Shown here one piece after another: positions 22,535 to 35,300 of a DNA stretch of 64,000 nt. The notes beneath the pieces are model-generated. The model made no database searches, was not told the origin of the DNA, and saw only the letters and a program-made list of their open reading frames with translations. This stretch comes from Rattus norvegicus (taxonomy: Eukaryota; Chordata; Mammalia; Rodentia; Muridae): NCBI RefSeq assembly GCF_036323735.1, contig NC_086024.1, positions 58,726,924 through 58,790,923 of the forward strand, read 5' to 3'. A program made the position numbers and the translations under genes. Numbering within the stretch: position 1 is the stretch's first letter; each line of letters starts with the position of its first letter.

Positions 22535-23194
22535 TTTTAAGTGACTCTCCCTGTATTTCCTCCTGCATTCCCCTTCCATCCCCCTCCGGACCTGATCAGC
22601 CCCTCCTCCCCATCCACCCATAAATACTTCTATTTCTCTTTCCTAGGGAGGTTTGTCTGTGCTTCATATTCCTTTCCTCTATACCTAACCTCTGGTTCTT
22701 TGGATTGTAGCTTGGTTATCAACTGACTTAACAACTTATGTACACATAAGAGAATACACTATCTTTTTCTTTCTGAGTCTGGGTTACCTCAAGCAGGATG
22801 ATTCTTTTTTCTCATTTTCTCCATTATCTGATTGAAAGTTATACTGAATATAGCAGTCTGACTGGCATCTGTAGTCTCTTGGAGTCTGTAGACCATCTGT
22901 CCAGGTCCTTCTTACTTTTAAAGTCGCCGTTGAGAAGACCGATGCTATTCTAATACGTCTGTCTTTTAAAAATGTCACTTGGTCTTTTTCCCTGTAGCTT
23001 TTAATATTCTTTCTCTGTTATGTACATTTAGTGCTTTGATTATTATGCACAGCAGGGACTTTCTTTTCTGGTCCAGTCTATCTCGTCTTCTGAGTGCTTC
23101 ATGGGGCTTGATAAACATCTCCTTCTTTAGGTTAGGGAAAATTTCTTCTATGGTTTTGTTGAAAATGCTTTCTGTGCCTTTTACCTGTGTTTTT

Positions 23195-23228
<34 letters not shown>

Positions 23229-24000
23229 CCTTTCTTTGTTCCTTTCTTTGTTCCTCCTCCTCCCCCTCTTCTTCCTCCTCCTCTTCCTCCTCCTCCTCCT
23301 CCTTCTTCTTCTCTTTCTATTCTTCTTAGGTTTGGTCTTTTCATAGTGTCCCAGATTTTCTGGATGTTTTGTGCCTGGATTAATTTTATATTTAACATTT
23401 TTTGTTTGAGGTATCCATTTCTTCTACCATGTCTTTAATGCCTGAGATTCTCTCTTCCATCCCTTGAATTCTGTTGGCAAGGCTTTCCTCTGAGGTTCTT
23501 GTTGGATTCATAATTCTTTTCATTTACAGATTTCCCTCTGTTTGTGTTTTCTTTATTGATTTTAATTTTACTTTCAGCCCTTGAACTGTTTTTATTAATT
23601 TTCATCCCTTTTTGCTAGCTTTTTCATGGATTTAAGAGATTTATCCATTTTCTCTTTCCATATCTCTATCGTATTAATAAAGATCATTTTAAGGTCTTTG
23701 TTTTGTCTTTGTCTTGTGTTTCATCTGTGTTGGAATTCTCAGGGCCTACTATGGTGGTGTTGCTGGGCTCTAGTGGAGATATATTGTCCTGGTTGCTACT
23801 GTGTTTTTATGTATAGGCACCTAAGTTGAGGAGATTGTAATTCTAGGTGTCTTTGTTGGGTTTATGTTTTGTTCCTTAGTTTCTGTTGCCCTCTTTGCCT
23901 TCTTGGAGAGTATGGCGATTGTATGTTGCCCGTTAGGGAATTTTTCTGGGATTCTGGCAGTTATGGCTACTAAAACTTCCAGTTAAAATGTGCTCCTAGG
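22535..24000 (-). mobile_element. Rearranged old L1, minus strand (3' fragment joined to ORF1/5'UTR)
   Basis: 22760-22805 ('tgggttacctcaagcaggat') is L1 3'-region in minus orientation. From about 22810 the minus strand reads ORF1 C-terminal residues (RRTWTDGLQTPRDYRCQ) like those of the intact ORF1 at 3.0-4.1 kb, then upstream ORF1 (NIQKIWDTMKRPNLRR) and 5'UTR-like sequence. Most of ORF2 is missing between. ORF1 is broken and holds an expanded purine tract (23190-23312). Non-functional. Confidence 0.7.
23188..23315. repeat. (TTTCTTTG)n and (CCT)n pyrimidine tract inside L1
   Basis: A TTTCTTTGTTCC-type repeat passes into CCT/CTT triplets. It lies in the ORF1-derived region and makes long KKGT/GGG artefactual ORFs. 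Confidence 0.9.
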
Positions 24001-25095
24001 CATTGAGAGCTGAGACTTAGGAATGGAGATGAGCTGGATGGCAGATGAAGGGACCTACAGGAGGGCATAAGGCAGGGTATTCCACCAGGATCTGCTTGCT
24101 TCCTTGGAAATGGGGGGCAAACTGTGGGAGACTACAACATGTAGTATGCTACAGAGCTGGACATAAGATGAAGGGATTAGATGTAAAGGTGAGGAAGGAG
24201 AGTGAAGATCTGAAGTTTGACCATGTGCCTACTTATCCAACTTGCTTCTCTGGCAGGCTTGGCTCATATGTTCCCAGGGAATGTCCTCTGGGGTTGGGGG
24301 CTGCTATAACAGGATGAATGGAGAGGAATGTTGGAAAGGAAATTTTGTGTGAGCTATTGGAGATGAGGGCAGGGAACGGGGAGGCTGCACCTGGTGGTAT
24401 CCTATAGAGCTGAAGGTGAGACCGAGGATTAGATTTGGAGGGAGGTCAGAGAAGAACTTGGTTTCCTGGTCTGCATGGCTGGCAGGTTTCCAGGAGATGA
24501 AGAAACTCTAGAAGGGGAAGAAACTGACTGGGTTTGCCATCAGAGCTTCAGAAAACAGCAGCAGTGTGCACAGGAGTAGGAAGGAGAAGGATGCTAAATG
24601 AACTAACTGCTCAGTAGTCCCGACAGCCCAGAGCCCTGATTGAATTGTCTGGGGAAAACCCAGTACCCTACCAATTACCATGCTTAACTCTCTAGAGTCT
24701 GAATCAGCAATAGGTATAAGGAAAATGCAAGAAGCAGAGTCAGGGCCTTGGTTTCCAGGAGGAGATTTGGAAGACCTACTTGTCTTCTAGACCACAAAAT
24801 GACGTCTTTTCCCATGGTGGAGGTATTTGGCAGTGATTTTGAAGACAGGCTGGTGGTGCAAGGTTCTCAAGAGGAAGAAGTGTCACTCCAGGAATGAACA
24901 AAGATTTCAGAGGCACAGGAACCTTCATGATGAAAAGAAGGTTCCAGAAAGAGCCCAGTGTTCTGATGTGTGGAGAAAGTGCTGCTGGCTGCTCCAAGAA
25001 AAACTCCCCAAAGCCCACCTGAAAAATTAGATGGACATTGCTAGCAAGGTCCACACTCCATGGTGATATTTCACAGTCTAACTTCAGCAAAAATC

Positions 25096-25098
<3 letters not shown>
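24001..25098. other. Unassigned non-coding sequence
   Basis: Purine-biased on the plus strand. No gene or clear repeat recognised, though the first 300 bp may be the extreme L1 5'UTR. Confidence 0.4.

Positions 25099-25145
<47 letters not shown>
25099..25145. repeat. (AC)n microsatellite
   Basis: About 23 AC units. Confidence 0.97.
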
Positions 25146-25146
<1 letters not shown>

Positions 25147-25384
25147 CAAAAGGATTACCCAATGGCGCAAGACACTTGGTCTGGCCTCTCCTTTTAACTG
25201 ATCTTGTTTTAACCACAGTACTGCTGACCAATCTGAATCTCATGCCAACAGGATCCCACTTCAAGTATGTCATGGAGATAGAGTTTCTAGATTTACAGGA
25301 AAAAGAAAAAAAGAAAAAGAGAAAAAGGCAGATGCCCAGTTATATTAGAATTTTGGATAAATAATGAATTAATTAGGGTGTGTC

Positions 25385-25385
25385 A

Positions 25386-25419
<34 letters not shown>
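25385..25419. repeat. (AT)n microsatellite
   Basis: Nearly pure AT with a single interruption. Confidence 0.95.
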
Positions 25420-25424
25420 GTTTA

Positions 25425-25690
25425 AGGACTTATTTTATTTTTAATTATGTGTGTGTATGTGTGTATATGTGTGACAGGAGTGAGGTAGGGATATGCTAGG
25501 TGCACATATGAGTGTAGGTACTTGTATAGGTCAGAAGAGGGTATTACACCTCTTGGAGCTGAAGCTACAGATGGTTGTGAACCACTCAGTGTGGGTGCCA
25601 GCAGTCAAACATGGGTCCTTTGGAAGATCACCTAGCACTCTTAAGACCAGGAGGCACTGAGCCACTTCTTCCATCCCTGTTTTTATCATT
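25425..25690 (-). mobile_element. B2/B3-type SINE, minus strand
   Basis: The inverted tail 'ttaattatgtgtgtgtatgt', 'caggtcagaagagggta'-like core, 'cagatggttgtgaaccac' and the inverted head 'cactgagccacttcttcc' give the B3/B2 order. Confidence 0.75.
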
Positions 25691-25696
25691 TGCTTC

Positions 25697-25701
<5 letters not shown>

Positions 25702-25731
<30 letters not shown>
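25702..25731. repeat. (AT)n microsatellite
   Basis: About 15 AT units between two retroelements. Confidence 0.95.
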
Positions 25732-25734
<3 letters not shown>

Positions 25735-25960
25735 ATTGCATTTTTTATTTACATTTTAAATGTTATCCCATTTCCCCGTTTCCCCTACAGAAACTCGATA
25801 TCCGCCCCCCCTCTCCCCAAAGGGTCATCCCCACTCTGACCCCACTCTGACATTCCCCTACTGGGGCATCAAGCCTTGACAGGACCAGGGGCCTCTCCTC
25901 CCATTGATGTCTGACAAGCCCATCCTCTGCTACTGTGCAGATGGAGACATAGGACCATCC
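25732..25960 (-). mobile_element. L1 3'-end fragment, minus strand
   Basis: 'ttacattttaaatgttatccc', 'ccaggggcctctcctcccat' and 'catcctctgctactgtgcag' match a recurrent rodent L1 segment in minus orientation. Confidence 0.6.
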
Positions 25961-26750
25961 CTGTTCTTATCATTTTAAAGGTCTGGCTTTTTTCTTTCTG
26001 AAATCTTCATCCCACTGCGTAGCTTGTGTTTATGCGGCAGGGCAGGCCCGGAGGGTCTCACGTTGTACTGGAGCTTCTTCTGAAGTCATAAGCACTTCAT
26101 AGGCCAGACATCCAGGGCATAGCAGGTCAACGAGTTGTCCTGAGGCAACCCTCTGTGAATGGCGGACAGGACAGCGGCTTGGGAGTAGACAAGCCCCACC
26201 TGTCCTCTGACAGAGAGTGTGGGCGCGCTTTTGCTCAGCGGCCCTGGCAGCACTGCGCTGTTGGCACAGCCACCATGTTAGTTATGCATGCCAGTGCTGG
26301 TTCTGCCTTCTCCCTTCAGTCTCCCCGCTCCTTCATGCCTGCCCCATGAAGTCCCCTCAAATAAGTTTTCTTTTTTCCCCCCCACATCTTGGGATCAACA
26401 TTCGAGCAACCCTGAACAAAGAGAACATATTTGTGCATGGAGGCAAATATCAGCAATTTATCAAATATATAAAAAAAGATGTCAAAAATACCCCTCTCCT
26501 TCCAAATAGTTTTGAGTATTCAGAGATTTGAAATATAAGTTTGTAGGAATAAGTTTAACAATTAAGAAAGGAATGCCTACATGACTGCATGACAGTATAA
26601 TTCTAGGGAATAAGCAGAGATTTTTTTTTTTAAATTTAAGTTTGGAAAAAGGACATTTTTCTTATTTAGCAATTAAAAGTGAAAAGAGTACCTTGTTCAT
26701 ATTTTTTTACAGCCAAAGGGAAAATATCTTTTCTCTAGCTGGATATCAGC
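25961..26750. other. Unassigned non-coding sequence
   Basis: Includes a somewhat CpG-richer patch at 26030-26240. No gene recognised. Confidence 0.4.

Positions 26751-26835
<85 letters not shown>
26751..26835. repeat. (TGTC)n(TATC)n compound microsatellite
   Basis: About 8 TGTC units followed by about 13 TATC units, a highly mutable tetranucleotide locus. Confidence 0.97.
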
Positions 26836-27285
26836 GCTATCTACCTGTCTATATCCATTATCCCGTCAGCATGCACAAACAGCAGCCACAGCTCGCCACC
26901 CTTTACAGTTAGAATGTTTGTTTGGGGCGCTTGTGCTCACTACTCCTCAAGTGCTTCTGGTCACCAGTGTAAATACTGTGACAGAATTTGAGATGCAGAG
27001 TTCTCTTTGTGTTGGTGTTTCAAGAACTCAGGCTCTCAGTACCTGGAGACTGCTGGGCTCTGCATGCGTCAGGCATCTCCTCTGGGCGGTTTGGCAGAGA
27101 CAGCTAATAACTTGTTCTGTCATGAACTGGAGTCATAGATATTCATGAGGCGGGAGAAGAGCTCCATTGTTCCAGATTGTTTTGTTATTTTAAAATAAAT
27201 CATGAAGGCATCTTCCCACTCAATCGCTGGCAAAGAAATAGTCATCCTCACCTTTATGGCTTTGTAGTGTTTTGACTTGTATAGT
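26836..27285. other. Unassigned non-coding sequence
   Basis: No gene or repeat recognised. Confidence 0.4.
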
Positions 27286-27287
27286 TT

Positions 27288-27357
27288 AGACACACAGACA
27301 CAGACACACACACACAGACACAGACACACACACACACAGACACAGACACACACACAC
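27288..27357. repeat. (CA)n/(CAGACA)n microsatellite
   Basis: CA tract regularly interrupted by CAGACA units. Confidence 0.95.
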
Positions 27358-28110
27358 ATGCTTGCGTGTGTGTTTCCCAGGAAGTAAGTGGCATAGTTCT
27401 TAAGAAGTGCTATCTGTCCATGACCTGTTAGCAGCATAATTTAGAAAGAAGTAAAACGTGACCCTAAGTCACAATGATATTTTTCACACACTGAGTTTCA
27501 GGGTACAATGAACCTCATTGTACAAGGTACAGCACAGGTCGGAACTACACAGGTAAGTTCCAAAATTCTCTCAGTTTCCATTTGCTATTGCTTTTTTATT
27601 TGTGGAAATCTCTCAAAAATCTATTATAATTTTCCAAGGTTACCTGTGAGAACTTCAGTAAGAGACCCAACCCTCTCGCAATCTCTCATTTCACCCCCCA
27701 CAGAACTCTTCAAAAGCATCAAGAAAATTAATTTAGACCTTCTAATTTCGCAGGGAAAAGGCGAATATTTCCATTTGAAACCATTTGAAACCATATTTCG
27801 TCCAGGCTTGGGTCTGCCTCTCTGATTCACAATAATCCTATACTGATAAAAATCCCAGAAAACCCAGAAAAGTTTGTGAAATAAAACTCAGAGACAACAA
27901 ATCCCAGAGACAGGCCTGGGCCATCCCTGATCACAGACAGTGTGACTCTCGCTGAGACAGTTTATTGGGTCTTTCCTGACTAAGACTTAAGCTTTCAGCG
28001 ACGAAAATGTAGCGTTGGCTGCCTCACGCTCTGACAATGCCTATTTGTTTGCATGGCACTCTGCCCGTTTAGAACTTAGTGAAATTCTTGCCACAGGGAT
28101 TGGCAGTGCA
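27358..28110. other. Unassigned non-coding sequence
   Basis: No gene or repeat recognised. A 10-base direct duplication ('ccatttgaaa') lies at 27771-27790. Confidence 0.4.
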
Positions 28111-28111
28111 G

Positions 28112-28250
28112 AGTGGCTCCACACAGCCACACGGAGTTGGAATCAGATTCCTGGAGTCGGAATCTTGGCTCTGATATTAGCTAGTGAACCCAGACAGTTT
28201 GTATTTTTAACCCGACATTTCTCCCAGCATTGTTTCCTTCACTGTTAGCA
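28112..28250 (+). mobile_element. MIR-like ancient SINE, plus strand
   Basis: 'tggaatcagattcctggagt', 'gaatcttggctctgatatta', 'gctagtgaaccc' and a terminal 'ttccttcactgtta' follow MIR core order at high divergence. Confidence 0.5.
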
Positions 28251-30930
28251 GATATGGTGTGAGCTCAGGGGGAAGAATGTGCAGTTCTAGCTATTGTTCC
28301 TCTTTTGTTACCAAGCCTTGTTACCCAGCTGCAAAGAATACAGCGCCCCCCTCTCCCAACCTGGATTAAACACAAAGGGGATCCTTTGTAAGGGTGAGGA
28401 ATGGTGGGGCAAGAGGAACAGGGCACCAGAACCTGCAGCGATGAGGAAGGGATGACGTCCCATCACACCCTACAGTTAGCTTCAGAACACTGTGAAACTC
28501 ACGTAAGAGCTGCCTGCGTGACGCCTACCTGGTGCAGTGTGAATATGTGGGGGTGGACACTTGTTCCAGCAGTAGGAATCCTTCTACGCAGAGTACCAGG
28601 ACACAAAGATCTTGCCCCTCTTTTTAGATTCTCTCACAACTTATTGGGGTTTTTTTTCTTTCACATGTGCTATATTTTCTAAAGAAAGAAAGTGAAGAAA
28701 GGAAACCGATATAAAGCTAGAAATTCAAGTGTGGATTTTCTCTCATTTTTATATCAGTTTTGAATACAAATGTATGAGCATTCAATCACAGGGAAGAATT
28801 GAAACGTGTTACAGTGTATAAACCATAGCTTGACCGAGGGTGGATTCTATCAATCCCCACTTCTGACACACTCATGGGGAAGGAGGACAGGAAACAAAGG
28901 CACTACGGGCTTAACTCACTTTTCTATGCCTATGTCTCCATTTTGTGGGTAAGCAGCCAGCCTTTGCAGAGAGGTCATGAGAGGAAGAAAAGTGAGTCTT
29001 AGAATTTCTCCGAAGGACGTGGTGCTTTTCTGTGCTGGAAATCAAGCTCTGTTTCAAACAGAACAGACTCTTCGAGGATTGCCGATGACTCTTTGAACCT
29101 GTTTGCTCAGTTGTGGATAGCAACAAGATGGCTTTGCACTTTTGTTGAGCCTTGCTAGACCCACATCACCTCTTCTGTCTGTTGAACTGCTGAGATTGTG
29201 GGCGGTTCCTGCTAGTAAGCCCTAAGGAACACATGCATGTTGTTCAAGGCATTGTACCTCTGGTAGTCTGGGGTGCACCTCAGAAGATTCGAGTTCACCT
29301 AGAAAAGTATTTCACTGGCTGTATCTATGCTTTTCCAAGCAGGAAACTATGAACACTAGGACATGTGTCTATTTATTTCATTTAAAGAAACACACATGCA
29401 GACTGCCTAAGACTAGTAGGAGAGGTATGGGTGTAAATCCATCACTGTCCTGTTAGGCAGAAAGAGCCCAAGAACAAAAGTCACCTGATATGGCATGTTA
29501 CAAAATCATGATCCTGAGCTGAAAATTGCCTCTTGGCAATGTTCATGCCTGTTATACTATTGCATTAATTAGAAAGAGCCACGCCTTGTCATTCAGGTCC
29601 TGAGATCATGTACTTATAAACTAACATCAATACTCTCCTTCAGTATACACAGGTGAGTCAGAGTAATGTCAATCAAATACTTTCCCTCAAATAATTACGG
29701 CTGGATGCATAAATTCTCTCTAATGGACTCAGGACTATGCTTCTTTGACATTTATTTTCCCATTTTGTTTTAGCCATACCTTAATCTTTCAAGCAAAATT
29801 TGCTTTTTAACTTCAAAGTCAGGTTAATTTTGGTGTGTAACATATTTCATTCTACCATATACATTATTCAAGTTATGTGAAAAAATTTATATAAACTATA
29901 AATTGTTTATATGTTAATTGACTTTGCTATTTCATTGCATGATTATGAAAGTCTTTTACCCTGAATCCCATAATGATGAATTAGAGCTAGAGAGACACAT
30001 TCTTAAAAAGGTTAGAAATAATGTTAGTAAACTAACTTCTCCATCTTGAATATTTACGAAGTCAGATGAAGATGAAATTACATGCTGAGGATACACGAAG
30101 CTTGTCTTCCCTACTATACACTTTGCTTCTTGTGTATTTGTCAGAACTGTTGTTGGTGACATTGTTTAATGAATGCTTGTTTGAAATGCTTTTGAATAGG
30201 CTATCATGGCAAGTCCGTGAAAATGTAGGCCTAGTTCAAAAGAGCCAACAGTCTTAGAAAAAGAAATTCCATAAACTCCAATTTTCTATTTTGGATTACT
30301 GACATCTTTAATAATAAAATAAGTTTTATGAAAGATAAAAAAACAAGATTTGATCAATATTTAAAGAAAAACAACAGCAACAGTGGCAAAACAAAAAACA
30401 TGCTTCCCTAAGTAGTTCCAGAAGTCTGTCTAACCTGAGTGTAGCCTAGACACAGGTGACAAGTTTCCCCATCGTCCTTAGCAGCTGACTACTCAGCTGG
30501 ATTCACAGAGGACCAAAGACTACATTTTCTAGACTAGTGAGATGTGAACAGACACTGGTGATGGTTGGAGCAACACTCGGATTATGCTGCTCATAAGAAG
30601 AGAGCAAAGCCAGCAACTTAAGTCTTTATGAATTTAGATTTATGCTACATACAGACAAACCCTCATTCTAGATAGTGCAAGGCCCAAGACAGCATGTCTT
30701 TGCAAACAGAAATGTTGTAAGAACCCACTAATAAGTTTATCAAAGATGTGAATGCTTGGATTGTTATTCACACACATACAAGTAGGTATATACAGATATA
30801 CATACACATCCATGCGTGTTCATATGTATTCATTATAATGTAGAGTTCTATGATATGAAATAGTATGCCTTTGACTAGCTCAGCCCTCGATTCAGGACCA
30901 CAAGGCAGTGTTGTCTTATAATTAAAATGA
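28251..30930. other. Unassigned non-coding sequence
   Basis: A 2.7-kb repeat-poor, AT-rich stretch with only short fortuitous ORFs. No exon signal that I can support. Confidence 0.5.
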
Positions 30931-30935
30931 TCAGT

Positions 30936-30961
30936 AACAACAACAACAACAACAACAACAA
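30936..30961. repeat. (AAC)n microsatellite
   Basis: Nine AAC units. Confidence 0.95.
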
Positions 30962-31235
30962 AAACCCTTACATTTCATTATTGTGAAAGCTACTGTAATC
31001 CATAAGATACTGATAAAATAAGTTCTAGTATAGATGCATTTAAAATACAAGATAGAGCGAGAAAGGGCTTTAAAAACAATGAAGTTAATTTTCTTTAACT
31101 TTTCCATAAGAAGTGTTCATCATATTTATCTTAATGAAAAAAAAAGTATTTGGGACTTTGCTGAAAGTTAGAATTTACCATTTTATCCATGCATCTTTTT
31201 GATTGAAAATTAGACGATGAAACACATTTAGAATT

Positions 31236-31405
31236 TCTCTCTCTCTCTCTCTCTGCGTGTGTGTGTTTGTGTGTACGTGTTTGACCCCCACTGTGTGTAT
31301 GTTCTTTCTGTGTGTATTCTCTCCTCTTCTCTGTGTCTGTGGATGTGTGTTCTCTTTTTCTCTGTGTGTTCTCTCTCCATATTCCCTCTCTCTGTGTATG
31401 CATGT
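31236..31405. repeat. (CT)n followed by GT/CT-rich low-complexity tract
   Basis: (CT)10 at 31236-31254, then 'tgtgtgt', 'ctgtgtgt' and 'tctctctg' blocks. Three overlapping minus-strand ORFs here are low-complexity artefacts. Confidence 0.9.
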
Positions 31406-32104
31406 GTGCATGTGTAGATATACGATATGTGTTTGAGTATGAAGTATTCAGGAAGGCCCAGTTTGGTTATCATGTCTGTAAGAAGGACTTTTAGCTATTT
31501 GTGTTTTTTAACTTTAGGGTCAACTATCCCTAGATTGCCTTTAACCGAATAAATCACCAGCTCTCAATACATGTAAGTTACACACATGAATTGGAAAATG
31601 ATAGGATATGCTGTTACTTTGCAGGATGTCTCCAAAGGTTTTAGATAATATTACCAGATACCAGGGTGTTGCCATACTATTGCATGGTACAGAAGATACA
31701 CTCAGCAGCTGGCTATTTATTCCTCTGAGGTTGTTGTCAGAGAGTAGAAAGCTGAAATAAAATCTTTCTGATACATAATGATAAAAGTTAGATAGAGGGG
31801 GAAAGGAAGCTTGATAGGAAAATACAAGCAGTATTTTAGTGTACCTTGTAAGTGAATTCATTGAATTTACTATTAAAACATGTTTTATTACATAATATTT
31901 TAGATTATAATCAAGACATACTGAAAGAGCTCTAGCCATAACAGAGAAGTCAGTAAGAAATAATGTAAGACTGCATACAAAACTTCATCCATAAGTCCAA
32001 TACAAATACAGATTTACTATAAAACATGTAAGAATACCTCAATAAATTTAGAGTGACTTCATTTTCCTAAATGGAATAGCTAAGTATTGAGGTTTTCTCA
32101 GTTT
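31406..32104. other. Unassigned non-coding sequence
   Basis: AT-rich. The 132-codon minus ORF at 31541-31939 has no recognised domain and no supporting gene structure. Confidence 0.4.
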
Positions 32105-32106
32105 AT

Positions 32107-32240
32107 AGATAGTGTGCATTCCTATAGTCCCAGAGGCAGAGAGGCTGAGGCAGGAGGATTACCATGACTTGGAGAAGAGGTCAGAGTGCATTTGAAATGC
32201 CGAGCTCACCAGGGTTACATATCAAGAGATACCTCATGCT
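32107..32240 (+). mobile_element. Old B1/B4-type SINE, plus strand
   Basis: 'tgcattcctatagtcccaga', 'gaggctgaggcaggaggatt' and 'gctcaccagggttacatatc' are 7SL-derived (B1-like) blocks. Confidence 0.65.
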
Positions 32241-32790
32241 ATGACTCCAGGTTTCACCACATTTCGGGGAGATTTAGACAAGACGATTTTAACACAAATC
32301 TGGGAAGATTAGGAGAAAAGAATGGCTGGAAAGGAGAGTGCTGAGCAGAGGTCACTCTGTCAGTCAAGGAAACACATTTAAGGAGCTACTTTTGGTGGCA
32401 TTGTCACATACACACACTAGATGCTCAAAGACCCTAGTGTGAAGTCTAGAAACAACTTCCTGAACACACACACAGGTACTCAAAGTTGTGGGTCAGAGAG
32501 TTTGTTTCTACTTCTTTGTGCTTGAGATAACAGAAGTATGAAGCCAGTGATATTACTCATGAACACCATGGTAGTGTTTTCTGTAGCCTAGTCTCTTGTG
32601 GCTGTGACCTCGAAGATAACTATGTTTACTTAAAATAATTTAAATTAAAATTATGTTCATAAAGTATCCATAACTAGGGCAATTATACTTTTTAATGTTA
32701 ATCTCTCCTAAAATGGGTACAGAAGTAGGTATGTGAGACTCAGACAGTGTGTCTGGATATTTACTGTGTTGTGTGTAGAGTGGGGAGGGG
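32241..32790. other. Unassigned non-coding sequence
   Basis: No gene or repeat recognised. Confidence 0.4.
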
Positions 32791-32805
32791 AAAGAGGAGA
32801 GAGAA

Positions 32806-32857
<52 letters not shown>
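32791..32857. repeat. (GA)n microsatellite
   Basis: Imperfect GAAA/GA repeats, then about 18 pure GA units. Confidence 0.97.
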
Positions 32858-32859
<2 letters not shown>

Positions 32860-34688
32860 CTATGATTCCAGTTCAAGTATGGATTCTTGTTCTTTGAGAA
32901 ATTACATTTCTGCACACTAGTTTTAATACATAATTACTACACAATAAAAAATCTCATACAACTTATGATTGAGTTCAGGAAAACTCTGAAATGTTAATGA
33001 ACAAAAGATTGGAAGACATGGATGTCTGATGTCTGGTAGACCCTGTTTCAAAATTTATGTAAACATTAGGGAATAAATAACAAAGGAGATCATTATCCTC
33101 TACCCTATACCAAATAAACTTAACAATACTAAAGGCATATTTATATAAAATGATAAATGATGAAGACCTAAAATGCACGTATACACTTATTTGAACTTGG
33201 AGATAGGCAAAGTCCTTATACCATGTAAATATAGTAAGAAGCTGCAATGTATATGAATTATGGATACATGACCATACGTATCTATTATGACCATACAGCA
33301 ATGCCATGGTTAATATTCACTGTTAATGTTATTAGATTTTGAATCACTTAGAAGACACACCTTTGGGCTTGTCTTTGAAGGCATTTCCAGTGATGTTTAA
33401 ATGATGGGGGAAAGACCTACTCTGAACCAAAAGGACACCATATAGGATCCTGGGGTGAGTACAAAGAGGGGAGGAGGCAGCCAGCTGAGCTCCAGCACTC
33501 TTCTCTCTCCTTTGTGACAACTGACATAAAAAGACCATCTGCCACATCCTCCTGCCAACATGCCTCCCCTGTACTGATAAACTGTAATGTCAAACTGGAA
33601 ACCCAAATAAATCCATTGCTTCTCATTAACTATTTTGTTGTAGGAATGGGAAAGGTTAAAATATATTTCAAATGTGAAATGCATACACAATTTAGCCTCA
33701 AAGCACAGTCTAAGATAAAGATTTTAGTGTGGGTAGTTTATTTATGAGTGTAATGCCAGCCAGTAAGAATGAGAAGAAAATATCCAAGCAGAGAAAGTTA
33801 ATAAAAGTTGCACATGATCTAGCTGGCTATCCACTGTGGGTCAGGTTTTGCTATTCCAAGGAGTGTTCTGGAAAGACTTAGACTATCCACTGTAGATCAG
33901 AATAGTTACGAGTGGTAACAGCTAACAGATTCTTGCAGATTTTCGCAGTGTACCCTTCCCTGGAACGCACATGGATTCCTGGGAACTCTTATGGAGGGAT
34001 CACTGGCATCCAAGAGCAAGAAAGTACAAAGTGTGGGACAGATGCAAATCCATGCAAAAGCACTCAGGCAGCCTTGCTGCAAAGCAGGGGAAAGTTTCCA
34101 AGGACTGGACACTGCAACAGTGGCTGAGAGGACAGGGGAGGCGGGGGGATGGGAAGCCTGTCGTGAGAGTTGGTTATGGCAAACAAAACAAAGCATAATT
34201 AAACGGCAAAATAAAAATATTTTCTGTTCATAATAAAGCAGTTATAGCACAAAAGGGGAAGACCACTTACAAATGCACAGAAAGAACAAAGTGAATACAA
34301 TTTAAAGATGAATAGGCAAATAAAGGAAGAAAAAAACCCATGATAAACATGAAAAATGACCTCGTTAATTCACAGTTTTACAGATAATAATTCAATTAGC
34401 TATTAAGCTGACAATTCGATTAAAATTATTATTCTCAGTTGTGGTGTGGGCAGAAAATGGTTGCTTTCTCATATGTCTGAAGATTATTCAATATGGTATT
34501 TTTTTTTAAGGAGCAACTTGTCATTATTTGCAAATGCTGTAAAATGATAGCAAGCTACGTTCACAGAGGTGTTCCCTTCTATGGAATTAAAAAAGATTTA
34601 AACTGCACTTTATCAGCATAATCCCTAATAATCTAAACATTTGTCCTGATGTCCACAGGAAAGTGTAGTCTTTACCCTTAATCAAGGA
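32858..34688. other. Unassigned non-coding sequence
   Basis: No gene or named repeat. 34365-34445 is a dense cluster of ATTA/TAAT cores without a repeat match. Confidence 0.45.
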
Positions 34689-34689
34689 A

Positions 34690-35300
34690 ACGTCTCTGTG
34701 TAATAGTTGGAGAACAACACAGAAAACCACAACCAATCAAAATGCAGAGTTATGGAGCCTAGTCCCAGTGATACCTCTATAACATATTCCTGTATCTAAA
34801 GCCCAGGAACGTTGTAGAAGAAGGGGCAAAAAGATTAAAGGAGCCAGAAGATCAGAGAGTTTACTGTGCGATTGTGTATCCTAGTAACGTCAGAAGCTAC
34901 ACCCATAATGTCTCACAAACATGATTGCCCAAACTGAGTTGAACAAGGACGACACCAATGGGCATGCCAAAATGAATGGGGCAAAGCCCATGAGGCCTCA
35001 GCCCTACAGAGAACTATAGATGACTGAAGAATGCTGGGGCAGGAGAAATATACTCTTCCCTACGGAAGAACACACCAATTGGTTATCTGATACTAAATGA
35101 TCAGCCATAAAAACATACACACAGTAACATTATAGGAACTGAGCAGGTTATATTTAAGAATATATGTGCCTAAGTGTATATATACCTATATGAAGTTAAT
35201 GAAAGAAGAAGCCATGAAATTGAAACAGAGCAAAGGAGGTAGATGGAAGGGGGAAATGCTATGGTATTATCTCAAAAAAGTAGTAAAAAGGCTTATCTTG
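34690..35300 (+). mobile_element. L1 3'UTR-like sequence, plus strand
   Basis: 'cacagaaaaccacaaccaat', 'gcagagttatggagcctagt', 'agtaacgtcagaagctacac' and 'gaatgctggggcaggagaa' form a run I recall from the 3' part of old rodent L1-type repeats. No ORF. Confidence 0.5.

Noticed and set aside
24776..25273. 165-codon minus-strand ORF
   Set aside because: Part of it is Val-Cys repeats from the (AC)n tract. No domain and no splice or promoter support.
26751..26835. CRISPR-like regular repeats
   Set aside because: Tetranucleotide microsatellite with no spacers, in a mammalian genome.
26642..27148. 168-codon plus-strand ORF with LSVCLSV and LSIYLSIY runs
   Set aside because: Translation of the TGTC/TATC microsatellite.
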